DNA from: an uncultured Acetatifactor sp.
GTDB taxonomy: Bacteria > Bacillota > Clostridia > Lachnospirales > Lachnospiraceae
Length of the DNA: 64,000 nt
NCBI GenBank assembly: GCA_947627535.1
Contig: CANQWM010000006.1
Span: 1 to 64,000 of the forward strand
Reading direction: 5' to 3'
The first letter of the stretch is position 1; each line of letters opens with the position of its first letter. Positions 17,937 to 27,044 of this stretch are shown in pieces. The notes beneath the pieces are model-generated. The model ran no database searches, was not told the DNA's origin, and saw nothing but the letters and a program-made list of their open reading frames with translations. Position numbers and translations under genes: made by a program.

Positions 17937-18929
17937 CTACAGCATCCTCCCGATCATCTGGATCATCACCAGGATCAGAGTTAGACACGCCCAGACCGTC
18001 CCCGCGTAAGCCCACACTTTCTTTTTTGAAATCGGCGCGTTTCCCACGATCTTGCCTGTCTGGCCATTCACATAAAAGGGATACGTCTGCCCCCCGTACT
18101 GATAGAAATACTTCCACACAGGAAGCATGCCGTATCCGCAGGAGCTGTTATACAGGTTCAGATTTTTTTTTATCACCTTCACAGAATTATACTGGCCGGA
18201 ATATGTACCCTGAAGGATATTTTCGGCGTCATCCGTCATCTTTTTCTTCGCCCGTTCCTCCACCGTCTGTGCAGGCATATTATATTTTTCGGCGTAAAAG
18301 CCGGACATATACCGGGGATCAAAGTCCTCCATCTGCTGATATTGATAGGGTTCCATCAGATCCATCACATGATCGGGCATCTTCTCGGAAGCATCCACCG
18401 GGATCTTCCGGAACGGGATGTCCATATCCCGTCTCACGTCGTAAGTGGACGTCTCCGTATAGGCGGTGTCGCCGCTGGTCCAGCTTCTCACCTTCGTTCC
18501 CTCAGCCTGAAAATCCCAGTGGGTGTCATAGTCAAAAAACCAGAAGGGAACATAAACTCCCTCCATCTCATTCAGCCGGGCTTCACTTAAAAAATCCACA
18601 GGCGCAAAACGGCACTTTTTAAACTTTTCCCGCAGGGAAAGCTTACAGGTCTCCCTGCCCAGCTGAAAGGGAATGATGAACCGGGGCGCATACTCCCCCT
18701 CCACCCTTTCGTTAAGGATCAGATAACAGTCGCAGCTGGGACATTTTGTGGCGGAGGTGTGCTCCTCCACCTTTAGCTCTCCGCCGCAATTGGGACACAC
18801 TGTGATCGAGCCCAGACTTTCGTCGGTTCTCTCCTCGCTACCCTCACTGTCACAGAACGGGCAGTACATTCCATGCCTTTCCGGACTATATACCGTATTT
18901 CCTCCACAGTTTTTGCATTTAAATATCAT
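17937..18929 (-). CDS. Zinc-ribbon membrane protein
   Basis: A 330-aa protein with three CxxC-type zinc knuckles near the N terminus (CKNCGG, CPFCDS, CPNCGGELKVEE, CPSCDCY), a large central domain with FVPFWFFDYD-like aromatics (GVYVPFWFFDYD), and one C-terminal membrane helix (VWACLTLILVMIQMIG). Proteins of this layout are commonly found beside TPM-domain proteins in Firmicutes. The role is unknown; membrane-associated complex assembly is a guess from context only. Confidence 0.8.
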   Translation of the reverse strand: MIFKCKNCGGNTVYSPERHGMYCPFCDSEGSEERTDESLGSITVCPNCGGELKVEEHTSATKCPSCDCYLILNERVEGEYAPRFIIPFQLGRETCKLSLREKFKKCRFAPVDFLSEARLNEMEGVYVPFWFFDYDTHWDFQAEGTKVRSWTSGDTAYTETSTYDVRRDMDIPFRKIPVDASEKMPDHVMDLMEPYQYQQMEDFDPRYMSGFYAEKYNMPAQTVEERAKKKMTDDAENILQGTYSGQYNSVKVIKKNLNLYNSSCGYGMLPVWKYFYQYGGQTYPFYVNGQTGKIVGNAPISKKKVWAYAGTVWACLTLILVMIQMIGRML

Positions 18930-18962
18930 ACAGTCTCCTTCCTCCCGCCGGAAGATAACACG

Positions 18963-19466
18963 TTACGCCTTTCTTATCTTTTCCCAGGCCGTCAAAAGAT
19001 GGCCCACGGCAAATATGGCACTGCATATCATCAGCGCAGGATACCGCTGCGCGATTCCATGCAGGGAAAAAAGACAGACCGGCAGCACCGCCAGAACGAT
19101 CTGAAGAATCTTCCTGCGCCTTCCGATCCCTGCGGATTTTTCTTCCCCCGGTACACCCCCGCGGGAAGGCCGGGACATGACAAGGTACAAAATCCATACC
19201 ACCCAGTTCACAAGGATCAGCCCTATACTGCCCAGCCAGAAACAGAGAAACTCCTCAACGGAATAAAAGCCCCTGATCCGGCTATCCAGCCAGAACACCC
19301 CTGTAAACAAAGCGGCGGCTCCGCCCACGAGGTTCAAAAGCCAGATCAAAACATTTCCGGACCTGTACCGCTCCTGGGGCCTTATGAAAAAACAGATCAG
19401 ATTCGGAATAAAAAACAGAACAATGAAGACCAGCGCAAACAAACTGATCCACGCACCTTTTCCCAT
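18963..19466 (-). CDS. Small multi-pass membrane protein
   Basis: A 167-aa protein starting MGKGAWISLF after AGGAG. It has about five hydrophobic segments (for example ALVFIVLFFIPNLICFF, VLIWLLNLVGGAAALFTGV, LGSIGLILVNWVVWILYLV) and a basic loop. No family was recognised. It sits upstream of the zinc-ribbon and TPM genes on the same strand with short gaps. Confidence 0.7.
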   Translation of the reverse strand: MGKGAWISLFALVFIVLFFIPNLICFFIRPQERYRSGNVLIWLLNLVGGAAALFTGVFWLDSRIRGFYSVEEFLCFWLGSIGLILVNWVVWILYLVMSRPSRGGVPGEEKSAGIGRRRKILQIVLAVLPVCLFSLHGIAQRYPALMICSAIFAVGHLLTAWEKIRKA

Positions 19467-19570
19467 GTCTCTTCTCCTGCTGCCATAAAATGAAATACAA
19501 TTCCACAAATCAGCATATCACTTTTCGTTTTTTCCTGCAACTGCACAGGGAGCTGATTTTTACAAAAAAG

Positions 19571-19732
19571 TAACAGTTCAGCCCGCGCCATTCGCAAAGC
19601 CGCGCTAACGCGCTATTCGGCGCTACGCGCCTGCCTTTGCTCATGAAATGGCGCTCCCTCGGCAGTCGTATTCATCGAAAAATTCATGCGAGCATGATTT
19701 TTCGATGAATACGACTGCCGGCTGAACTGTTA
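19571..19732 (+). repeat. Structured intergenic repeat, copy B
   Basis: A complete copy, bounded by the perfect inverted repeat TAACAGTTCAGCC / GGCTGAACTGTTA. Hairpin 1 pairs GCGCCATT with AATGGCGC and GCAAAG with CTTTGC. Hairpin 2 is a 23-bp perfect stem whose arms read GGCAGTCGTATTCATCG and its complement, closed by ATTCATGCGAGCATGAT. With copy F it shares ends and core, but has a different, equally perfect stem. It lies between the small membrane protein gene and the tpiA terminator, in a gap of about 350 bases that otherwise holds only that terminator. Confidence 0.9.
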
Positions 19733-19741
19733 CACAAAAAT

Positions 19742-19791
19742 AAAAACCTCCTTTCCGCAGCCTGTATCAGGCGATGGAAAAGGAGGTTTTC
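19742..19791 (-). terminator. Terminator of pgk-tpiA
   Basis: Minus-strand arms AAAACCTCCTTT and AAGGAGGTTTTT, with an internal GCCTG/CAGGC stem, end in a T tract just after the tpiA stop. Confidence 0.85.
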
Positions 19792-19823
19792 TGACCATTG
19801 TTACACAGACTGCTCCGCTGACC

Positions 19824-20576
19824 TTACTTACGGTAGTTTACAATCTGGCCAAAGTCGGGCTTCAGGGAAGCGCCGCCTACCAGACCGCCGTCGATATCGG
19901 GCTGAGCAAACAGCTCGGGAGCGCTGGAAGCGGATACGCTGCCGCCATACTGAATGCGGATCGCAGCCGCGGTGGCATCGTCATAAATTTCCGCGATGCA
20001 GTCACGGATGGCCTTGCAGACTTCCTGAGCCTGTTCCGTGGTAGCTACCTTGCCGGTGCCGATGGCCCAGATGGGCTCGTAAGCGATGACCGCTCCGGCC
20101 GCCTGCTCTGCGGTCACATTCAGGAATGCCACCTTGATCTGCTGACGAATAAAGTCGATGGTAACGCCCTGCTCCCTCTGGGTGAGCGTCTCGCCGCAAC
20201 AGATAATCGGAGTCAGGCCGTGTTCAAACGCCTTCAGCACCTTCTTGTTGACCGTCTCATTAGTCTCCGCAAAATACTCTCTGCGCTCGGAATGGCCGAT
20301 GATGACGTACTTTACGCCCGCGTCGGTGAGCATGTCGGGAGCGATCTCGCCGGTGAAAGCGCCCTTCTCCTCAAAATACATATTTTCTGCGCCGATCTGA
20401 ATGTTGGTTCCCTTGGCAGCCTCTACCGCAGGGATAATGTCGATCGCGGGAACGCAGAAAACAACATCCACGTCATCGTTTTTTACCAGAGGCTTCAACG
20501 TGTTGATCAACTCTACGGCCTTGCTGGGAGTCATGTTCATCTTCCAGTTGCCGGCTATAATTTTCTTTCTTGCCAT
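19824..20576 (-). CDS. tpiA: Triosephosphate isomerase
   Basis: A 250-aa TIM barrel that interconverts dihydroxyacetone phosphate and glyceraldehyde 3-phosphate. It carries [11 protein letters not shown], the catalytic His region [10 protein letters not shown], the catalytic Glu in [12 protein letters not shown], and the phosphate loop YGGSVSAS. It follows pgk by under 50 bases and shares the terminator downstream, so pgk-tpiA are probably cotranscribed. Confidence 0.98.
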   Translation of the reverse strand: MARKKIIAGNWKMNMTPSKAVELINTLKPLVKNDDVDVVFCVPAIDIIPAVEAAKGTNIQIGAENMYFEEKGAFTGEIAPDMLTDAGVKYVIIGHSERREYFAETNETVNKKVLKAFEHGLTPIICCGETLTQREQGVTIDFIRQQIKVAFLNVTAEQAAGAVIAYEPIWAIGTGKVATTEQAQEVCKAIRDCIAEIYDDATAAAIRIQYGGSVSASSAPELFAQPDIDGGLVGGASLKPDFGQIVNYRK

Positions 20577-20623
20577 GATTTTTTCCTCATTTCATTTTAT
20601 TCCTATCGCTCTTTCCGGTCGTC

Positions 20624-21847
20624 CTACTTGTCGTCAGCCGCCGCAACGCCGGGAAGCGTCTTGCCCTCCAGGAATTCCAGGGATGCGCCACCGCCGGTGG
20701 AAATATGGCTCATCTTGTCGCCGAAGCCAAGCTGATTCACGGCTGCCGCGGAATCACCGCCGCCGATGATGGTCGTCGCGTCCGTGTCCGCAAGCGCCTT
20801 CGCCACAGCGATGGTGCCCGCCGCCAGCGTAGGATTCTCGAACACGCCCATAGGACCGTTCCAAACCACAGTCTTTGCACTCTTTACCGCGTCTGCAAAA
20901 AGCTGCTGGGTCTTGGGGCCGATGTCAAGACCTTCCATATCGGAAGGGATCTTATCTACATCCACATAGGAAATCTCTACCGGTCCGTCGATGGGATCGG
21001 GGAAGCTCTTTGCGATGGTGGTGTCGATGGGAAGCAACATCTTTTTCCCCAGCTTCTTTGCCTTTTCCATCATTTCCTTACAATAGTCGATCTTCTCGTC
21101 ATCCACAAGCGAATTGCCGACTTCCATTCCCTGTGCCTTTAAAAAGGTGTATGCCATACCGCCGCCGATGATCAGGGTATCACACTTCTCAAGCAGGTTG
21201 GAGATCACGTTCAGCTTGTCGGCCACCTTCGCGCCGCCCAGGATGGCAACAAAAGGTCTCACGGGATTCTCCACGGCATTGCCCAGGAAATTGATCTCTT
21301 TCTGCATCAGGTAGCCCACCACATTCTGGCCGCCTTTTGCAGTGATGAATTTCGTAACGCCTTCCACAGATGCGTGAGCCCTGTGGGACGAGCCGAATGC
21401 GTCGCATACATACAGGTCTGCCAGATCCGCCAGTTCCTTGCTGAACTGTTCGCCGTTCTTCGTTTCCTCCGAACCGCGGAAACGGGTATTCTGGAGCAGG
21501 ACCACATCGCCGTCCTTCATCGCTTCCACAGCCTTTGTCGCAGCCTCACCGGTCACGTTGTAATCGCCTACAAAAACCACTTCCTTGCCCAGCTTCTCAG
21601 ACAGTCTCTTTGCCACGGGAGCCAGGGATTCGCCCTCGTTGGGGCCGTTCTTTACCTTGCCCAGATGGGAGCAGAGGATCACCTTTCCGCCGTCGTTGAT
21701 CAGCTTTTTGATGGTGGGAAGCGCCGCAACGATACGGGTCTCGTCTGTGATCTCGCCATTCTTTAAGGGAACGTTGAAATCACATCTCACCAGAACCCTC
21801 TTGCCCTTTGCGTTGATGTCGTCTACGGATTTTTTGTTCAAGCCCAT
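20624..21847 (-). CDS. pgk: Phosphoglycerate kinase
   Basis: A 407-aa enzyme that transfers phosphate from 1,3-bisphosphoglycerate to ADP. Substrate-binding motif [24 protein letters not shown], the nucleotide-binding [10 protein letters not shown] and the C-terminal GGGDSAAAV are clear. A terminator separates it from gap, so it is either expressed by partial readthrough or from its own promoter in the approximately 120-base gap, which also contains GC-rich hairpins. AAGGAGG lies 13 bases before the start. Confidence 0.98.
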   Translation of the reverse strand: MGLNKKSVDDINAKGKRVLVRCDFNVPLKNGEITDETRIVAALPTIKKLINDGGKVILCSHLGKVKNGPNEGESLAPVAKRLSEKLGKEVVFVGDYNVTGEAATKAVEAMKDGDVVLLQNTRFRGSEETKNGEQFSKELADLADLYVCDAFGSSHRAHASVEGVTKFITAKGGQNVVGYLMQKEINFLGNAVENPVRPFVAILGGAKVADKLNVISNLLEKCDTLIIGGGMAYTFLKAQGMEVGNSLVDDEKIDYCKEMMEKAKKLGKKMLLPIDTTIAKSFPDPIDGPVEISYVDVDKIPSDMEGLDIGPKTQQLFADAVKSAKTVVWNGPMGVFENPTLAAGTIAVAKALADTDATTIIGGGDSAAAVNQLGFGDKMSHISTGGGASLEFLEGKTLPGVAAADDK

Positions 21848-21968
21848 TTTCTACCTTATACCTCCTTACGCGCATTTTGCGCCTATTCTTTCCTTATTCA
21901 GAAATTCTTTCCGCCATGGCCTCCGGCAGCATTTTGCCGCATCCGGCAGCGCAGGCCGTCCGCCTTAC

Positions 21969-22002
21969 GAAAAAAGGGTCCGGTCCAATTGACCGGACCC
22001 TC
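21969..22002 (-). terminator. Terminator between gap and pgk
   Basis: A perfect GGGTCCGGTC/GACCGGACCC stem with an AATT loop is followed by a minus-strand T tract. It should cap the gap message and make gap more abundant than pgk-tpiA. Confidence 0.88.
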
Positions 22003-22025
22003 TATAGGCCTTCGTTTCAGACGTC

Positions 22026-23039
22026 TTAGCGAAGCTCGCTGAAGTACTTGATGGTACGAACCATCTGAGAAGTATAGCTGTTCTCATTGTCATACCAGGA
22101 AACAACCTGAACCTGCGTGTTGCCGTCCTCCATAGGAGCAACCATGGTCTGGGTTGCGTCGAAGATGGAACCATAAGTGCTTCCCACAATATCGGAAGAT
22201 ACAATCTCATCGGTATTGTATGCGAAAGACTCGGTTGCCGCTGCCTTCATTGCCGCATTGATCTCATCCTTGGTCACAGCGCCCTTTACAACGGCTACCA
22301 GGATCGTGGTGGAACCGGTAGGGGTAGGAACACGCTGTGCGGAACCGATCAGCTTGCCGTTCAGCTCAGGGATAACAAGGCCGATGGCCTTTGCTGCGCC
22401 GGTGGAGTTGGGAACGATGTTGCATGCGCCTGCACGGCTTCTTCTCAGATCGCCCTTTCTCTGAGGTCCGTCAAGGATCATCTGGTCGCCGGTGTAAGCG
22501 TGAACGGTGGTCATGATACCGCTCATGATGGGTCTGCAGTCATTCAGAGCCTTAGCCATGGGAGCCAGGCAGTTTGTGGTGCAGGAAGCTGCGGAAATAA
22601 CGGTATCTTCGGGCTTCAGGGTCTTGTGGTTTACATTGTATACGATGGTAGGAAGGTCATTTCCCGCAGGAGCGGAGATCACAACCTTGCGTGCGCCAGC
22701 GGTAATATGTGCGCTTGCCTTTTCCTTGGAGGTGTAGAAACCGGTGCACTCCAGAACAACGTCTACCTTCAGTTCACCCCAGGGAAGCTTGGATGCATCC
22801 GCTTCTTTATAGATGGTGATGGTCTTGCCGTTTACGGTGATGTTGTCCTCTCCTGCGACTACGGAGTCTGCATACTTGTACTTGCCCTGAGAGGAGTCAT
22901 ACTTCAGCAGATGCGCCAGCATGGTGGGGCTGGTCAGATCGTTGATCGCAACGACCTCATATCCTTCTGCGTCGAACATCTGTCTGAATGCCAGACGGCC
23001 GATACGGCCGAAACCGTTGATTGCTACTCTTACTGCCAT
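22026..23039 (-). CDS. gap: Glyceraldehyde-3-phosphate dehydrogenase, type I
   Basis: A 337-aa NAD-dependent GAPDH. The Rossmann start is [17 protein letters not shown], the catalytic cysteine lies in [12 protein letters not shown], and the C-terminal [14 protein letters not shown] is standard. It is the first gene of the glycolytic gap-pgk-tpiA block, has a strong promoter upstream and a terminator directly downstream. Confidence 0.98.
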   Translation of the reverse strand: MAVRVAINGFGRIGRLAFRQMFDAEGYEVVAINDLTSPTMLAHLLKYDSSQGKYKYADSVVAGEDNITVNGKTITIYKEADASKLPWGELKVDVVLECTGFYTSKEKASAHITAGARKVVISAPAGNDLPTIVYNVNHKTLKPEDTVISAASCTTNCLAPMAKALNDCRPIMSGIMTTVHAYTGDQMILDGPQRKGDLRRSRAGACNIVPNSTGAAKAIGLVIPELNGKLIGSAQRVPTPTGSTTILVAVVKGAVTKDEINAAMKAAATESFAYNTDEIVSSDIVGSTYGSIFDATQTMVAPMEDGNTQVQVVSWYDNENSYTSQMVRTIKYFSELR

Positions 23040-23126
23040 TTTAGTTTCCTCCTAAAATATATTTTTTATAGATTCCGGCAATGCTGACAGAACCTGTCAG
23101 ATTGTCAAAATTTTATCAGCAAGGAT

Positions 23127-23155
23127 ATTTTACATAATTTCCCGCTATAATTCAA
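23127..23155 (-). promoter_or_regulatory. Promoter of gap
   Basis: Minus-strand TTGAAT, 17 bases and TAAAAT lie about 90 bases upstream of gap, inside an AT-rich region that separates it from the divergent PHP gene. Confidence 0.6.
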
Positions 23156-23245
23156 GAGCAAATTAAAAATAATTCCGGTTTGTACAGAAATTTTACAGTT
23201 TGTTTATAAATATGCCCGGCGGAATATGCACCCGCTTGACAGATA

Positions 23246-23254
23246 TGTTATACT
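23246..23254 (+). promoter_or_regulatory. Extended -10 promoter of the PHP phosphatase gene
   Basis: TGTTATACT is an extended -10 about 50 bases before the start codon. No good -35 is present at the expected distance, so it may be weak or activator-dependent. Confidence 0.45.
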
Positions 23255-23301
23255 GAAACCGATAAAACAGTAACCGAGAACAGTTTCCAAGGAGAACACA
23301 A

Positions 23302-24120
23302 ATGCCTGTAAGATCAGACTGTCACCTTCATTCGTCCCACTCCGGCGACTCCCAGGCGCCGCTGGAGGAAATGGTACTGCGCGGCATCGGGCTGGGCCTT
23401 GATACCATGTGCTTTACCGAGCACCACGATATTGATTTCCCTGACTCCCCGGAGGGTCCCGGAGATCTTTTTCTGCTGAACACCGACTCCTATCTCTACG
23501 ACCTTGCATGCCTGAAGGAAAAGTATGCCGGGAAGATCCGGCTTCTCTTCGGCGTGGAGCTGGGTCTTATGCCGGAAGCGTTCCGCCAGATCAGCGTCTA
23601 CGCCAAATCCTACGAGTTCGACTTTGTGATCGGCTCCTCCCATATCTGCCACGGCCGCGATCCTTACTATCCCGCCTTCTATGAGGGGCGTTCCGAAGAA
23701 GCCGCCTATCGGGAATACTTTGAATCCGTTCTGGAAAACGCGAAAAAGTTTTCCTGCTTTGACGTATACGGCCATCTGGATTACGTTGTCCGCTATGGCC
23801 CCAATCGGGACAGAAATTACTCCTATGAAAAATACCGGGACCTGTTCGACGAGATCCTGAAGACGCTGATTGAAAAGGAAAAGGGCCTGGAACTCAATAC
23901 AGGCGGACTGAAAAAAGGGATGCGCGAGGCACACCCCTGTGGAGAAATTCTGAAACGTTACCGGGAACTGGGGGGCGAGATCGTGACCGTTGGCTCCGAC
24001 GCTCATACGCCTGAGGACATTGCCTCCTGCTTCGTGCGGGCATCGGAGCTGCTTGCGGCCTGCGGTTTCCGGTACTACACCGTATTTGAAAAAAGGACGC
24101 CGGAGTTTATTAAAATATAA
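23302..24120 (+). CDS. PHP-domain histidinol-phosphatase family protein
   Basis: A 272-aa PHP phosphoesterase of the HisJ/HisK type. Metal-binding motifs are visible: DCHLHSSHSGD at the N terminus, FTEHHD, GVELG, IGSSHICHGRDP, YGHLDYV and the C-terminal VGSDAHTPEDI. It may hydrolyse histidinol phosphate, but no other his genes are nearby and many paralogues act on other phosphates. AAGGAG precedes the ATG. It converges on the next gene with a gap of six bases. Confidence 0.9.
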   Translation: MPVRSDCHLHSSHSGDSQAPLEEMVLRGIGLGLDTMCFTEHHDIDFPDSPEGPGDLFLLNTDSYLYDLACLKEKYAGKIRLLFGVELGLMPEAFRQISVYAKSYEFDFVIGSSHICHGRDPYYPAFYEGRSEEAAYREYFESVLENAKKFSCFDVYGHLDYVVRYGPNRDRNYSYEKYRDLFDEILKTLIEKEKGLELNTGGLKKGMREAHPCGEILKRYRELGGEIVTVGSDAHTPEDIASCFVRASELLAACGFRYYTVFEKRTPEFIKI

Positions 24121-24126
24121 AGCCTC

Positions 24127-24657
24127 TCAGCCGCAGAGCACCACGATCTTTTTGGGCGTGGTCTGGGCCGGAATGCTTCTTGTGGAAGTCTCGTAAATCA
24201 CCACCAGATCGTGGTTTGCGGGACTTCCCTGAAAATACTGGTTGTTTATGGTCCGGATGTCTACGGATCCGTCCAGCTTTAGCTGCAGGGTGCGCTCCTG
24301 GTTCACCAGATTCTGCCCGTACCGGCTCACATCCACCATCCGGTCATTTCTGTCCCTTGCCGCCACCACCGCGTTGTACTGGGGCGGGTAGATCAGGATC
24401 ATCGGCGCGTCTGCCAGATACCAGAACGTGCAGTTCATTCCCACCGACAGCGTTTCATAATCCACCACATAGGCTGCAGGGGACAATATGACGTTCACGG
24501 GATTTCCGTCCTCCGTCTCCAGAGATACAAGCTGCATACACCCGTCGCCGCGTCTTCCGCCCCGGCCCGCGGGCATCATGTCAACGATGGTCCCTCGCAC
24601 AAAGCCAAATCCCGGACGCACAGGCGCCGCTGTCCCGTTGTTCATACCAAACTCCAT
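24127..24657 (-). CDS. Conserved hypothetical protein
   Basis: A 176-aa soluble protein that I cannot assign to a family. It opens MEFGMNNGTAAPVRPG and contains the beta-rich segments GFVRGTIVDMMPAGRG and SLETEDGNPVNVILSPAAYV, followed by YPPQYNAVVAA and DVRTINNQY-like stretches (VDIRTINNQYFQG). The start with GGGAG seven bases upstream was chosen over a longer in-frame option. The pattern suggests a small beta-barrel or OB-like fold, but this is only an impression. It lies downstream of mnmA on the same strand. Confidence 0.7.
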   Translation of the reverse strand: MEFGMNNGTAAPVRPGFGFVRGTIVDMMPAGRGGRRGDGCMQLVSLETEDGNPVNVILSPAAYVVDYETLSVGMNCTFWYLADAPMILIYPPQYNAVVAARDRNDRMVDVSRYGQNLVNQERTLQLKLDGSVDIRTINNQYFQGSPANHDLVVIYETSTRSIPAQTTPKKIVVLCG

Positions 24658-24801
24658 ACATAACTCCCTGTAAAGATTTCCTCTTCCTGCCAGATTATGC
24701 ACACACCACCGCCGCGGTGCCGGTCCGGCGTTTTTTGGTCTTCGTTTCCGCAGATTTTTCCTCGGAACGTTTGTCTATCCGCATGAAAATTCAGAATCTT
24801 T

Positions 24802-25893
24802 TCACTCGTTTCCCCGTCTGAGAATAGTTCCTCCGCCCAACACATACTCTCCCTGATAAAATACCACAGCCTGCCCCGGCGTAACCGCCCGTACCGGCCG
24901 CACAAAACGGCATGCGATCTTTCCGTCCGACAGCTTTTCGATCCGGCATTCCTCTCCGCTGTGATTGTACCGTATCTTGGCCCGGACATCCAAGGGTGCC
25001 CCAATATCTTCCACCGCCATATAATTTACATCGTCACAGATCAATTCCCGGCAAAATACATCCTCGTTCCCTCCGATGACCACCTCGTTGGTTTCCGGCC
25101 TGATCTGGGTCACGTACACCCGCTCGCCCATGGGAAGCTCCAGCCCCCTTCTCTGCCCTATCGTGTAATGGATGATCCCCTTATGCCGTCCCAGCACCCT
25201 GCCGGACTGATCCACAAAATTGCCGGGCCCGGGAAGCCCGGCTCCCGCCTCCCGTTCAATAAAACCCGCGTAATCGCCGTCCGGCACAAAACAGATCTCC
25301 TGGCTGTCCGGCTTGTCCGCAACTGCCAGTCCCAGACCGGCCGCCAGCTCCCTGATCTGCTCCTTCGTGTACGCTCCCACAGGAAAAAGAGTCCGCGAAA
25401 GCTGTTCCTGCGTCAGGCTGTACAGCGCATAGGTCTGGTCCTTCGCGGCCGTGACAGCGCCGCGCAGAGCGAGCCGGCCGTTGGAAAGCCGCTCAATTCT
25501 GGCGTAATGCCCGGTAGCGATATAATCCGCCCCGATCTCCAGGCTGCGTCTTAAAAGCGCTTCCCATTTCACATACCGGTTACAGGCAATGCAGGGGTTC
25601 GGCGTTCTGCCCTTTCTATATTCCGCTGCGAAATAGTCTGTCACATGCCGTTTAAATTCCTCTTTGAAATTCATCACATAATGGGCAATGCCAAGCTGTT
25701 CCGCCACACGTCTCGCGTCTTCCACCGCCGACAGTCCGCAGCAGCCTCCGTTTTCCTGCACGGTATCCGCGTCTTCGTCCTGCCAGATCTGCATGGTGAC
25801 GCCGATGACCTCATAACCCTGTTCTTTTAAAAGCCAGGCGGCGACGGAGGAATCCACCCCTCCTGACATACCTGTCACAACCTTCTTTTTCAT
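24802..25893 (-). CDS. mnmA: tRNA-specific 2-thiouridylase MnmA
   Basis: A 363-aa enzyme that puts sulphur on U34 of tRNA for Lys, Glu and Gln. It has the P-loop GMSGGVDSSVAAWLL, the catalytic cysteine in NPCIACNRYVKW, and the second cysteine in SQEICFVPDGDY. The start MKKKVVTGM was chosen for its position before the P-loop and for GGAAAGG upstream. Sulphur would come from IscS, which is encoded 3.5 kb away in this window. Confidence 0.97.
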   Translation of the reverse strand: MKKKVVTGMSGGVDSSVAAWLLKEQGYEVIGVTMQIWQDEDADTVQENGGCCGLSAVEDARRVAEQLGIAHYVMNFKEEFKRHVTDYFAAEYRKGRTPNPCIACNRYVKWEALLRRSLEIGADYIATGHYARIERLSNGRLALRGAVTAAKDQTYALYSLTQEQLSRTLFPVGAYTKEQIRELAAGLGLAVADKPDSQEICFVPDGDYAGFIEREAGAGLPGPGNFVDQSGRVLGRHKGIIHYTIGQRRGLELPMGERVYVTQIRPETNEVVIGGNEDVFCRELICDDVNYMAVEDIGAPLDVRAKIRYNHSGEECRIEKLSDGKIACRFVRPVRAVTPGQAVVFYQGEYVLGGGTILRRGNE

Positions 25894-26140
25894 AGTCCTT
25901 TCCTTCCGAACCTTTTCAACCAGCAGTACAGATGAAACCGGCCGCAAGTCCTGTCTCTGCAGAAACGTATCTGTTTTTGCTGCAGGCTTCAGCCTGTTTC
26001 CTGTCGCCCCAGACTGTTTTTGTCTGTCACCGGACTGTTGCCGGACAAAGAAAAGCCGCTACCTGAAAGGGGAAATGCTCCGCCTCTTACGGTTTTGCAT
26101 TTCCCCTGAAATCCGGTACGGTTTCGATAAACGGCTATGT

Positions 26141-26821
26141 TCAGCAGGCCATCTTTTCCAGACGTGCGACCCGCTTTTCCAGTTCGTCATGCAGTTTCAG
26201 CAGGATTGCCGTGTTGTCGTCTTCCAATCTTCTGATCCTGTAATATTCCGCAATTTCCGAAACCTTTTCTTCCAGCGCATCAATGCGTTTTTCCAGAATA
26301 CTGCGGACACGCTCCAGTTCTTCCATAAAGAATCTTTCCAGACGGTCCAGGCGGTCTACACGGCCTTCCAAGTGCTCCATTCGGCCGTTCAGCTGATTTA
26401 CACAACCTTCCAGATGCTCCATTCGGCCTTCCAGGTGCTCCATCCGATCGTTCAGCTGATCTACACGACCTTCCAGTTGCTCCATTCGATCGTTCAGCTG
26501 ATCTACACGACCTTCCAGTTGCTCCATTCGGCCTTCCAGGTGCTCCATACGATCGTTTAGCTGATCTACACAACCTTCCAGATGCTCCATTCGACCATCC
26601 AGTTGATCCATCCGGTCGTTCAGCTGATCTACACAACCTTCCAGGTGCTCCATTCGGCCTTCCAGGTGCTCCATCCGGTCGTTCAGCTGATCTACACAAC
26701 CTTCCAGATGTTCCATCCGGCCTTCCATACGCTCCATCCGACCATCCAGTTGATCCAGGCGAACGACTACCGTTTTCTCAAACAGGTCCTTTATCGCCTG
26801 CAAATCCTCTGTACTCAGCAT
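26141..26821 (-). CDS. Heptad-repeat coiled-coil protein
   Basis: A 226-aa protein in which roughly residues 20-155 are near-identical seven-residue units such as LEGRMEH, LEGCVDQ, LNDRMEH and LNDRMEQ, so each unit places Leu and Met/Val at core positions of a coiled coil. The N-terminal 19 residues (MLSTEDLQAIKDLFEKTVV) and the C-terminal 70 (also coiled coil, VRSILEKRIDALEEKVSEI) are not repetitive. No signal peptide or membrane helix is present. It starts after GGAGGAG. The function is unknown; a spacer, scaffold or tail-fibre-like role is possible. The repeats recur at DNA level, so the length could vary between strains. Confidence 0.85.
   Translation of the reverse strand: MLSTEDLQAIKDLFEKTVVVRLDQLDGRMERMEGRMEHLEGCVDQLNDRMEHLEGRMEHLEGCVDQLNDRMDQLDGRMEHLEGCVDQLNDRMEHLEGRMEQLEGRVDQLNDRMEQLEGRVDQLNDRMEHLEGRMEHLEGCVNQLNGRMEHLEGRVDRLDRLERFFMEELERVRSILEKRIDALEEKVSEIAEYYRIRRLEDDNTAILLKLHDELEKRVARLEKMAC
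26340..26760 (-). repeat. 21-bp tandem repeats inside the coiled-coil gene
   Basis: About twenty in-frame 21-bp units, with higher-order 42- to 63-bp periodicity (LEG-LEG-LND type blocks). The unit GCTCCATTCGGCCTTCCAG and its variants recur almost exactly. They leave the antisense strand open as well. Confidence 0.9.
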
Positions 26822-26933
26822 GCATACTCCTCCTTTCTTCTTATTTTGTTCCGTTCACCAATATAATTCTATTTCAGAATAGCACCTTTTCATTTGATGT
26901 GCAAGCATTATCGTTATTTCGTTTATTCTGGCA

Positions 26934-27023
26934 TAACAACTCAGCCGTCAGCCATATTCGGCGAAAAATCGCGCTCGCACGAATTTTTCCGCTGAATATG
27001 GCTGACGAGGGCTGAAGTTGTTA
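26934..27023 (-). repeat. Structured intergenic repeat, copy C (short form)
   Basis: A 90-base copy in reverse orientation that lacks hairpin 1. Its termini read TAACAACT.CAGCC and GGCTGAAGTTGTTA, so the outer arms have changed together relative to copies B and F. Its long stem (GTCAGCCATATTC with its complement) is again different, but pairs with itself around the conserved GTGCGAGC core. Confidence 0.85.
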
Positions 27024-27044
27024 CATCCTGACAATTCCCATATT

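Noticed and set aside
26075..26866. Two open frames antisense to the coiled-coil gene
   Set aside because: They exist because the 21-bp repeat has no stop codon in the complementary frame; the sense strand has the ribosome binding site and a credible protein.
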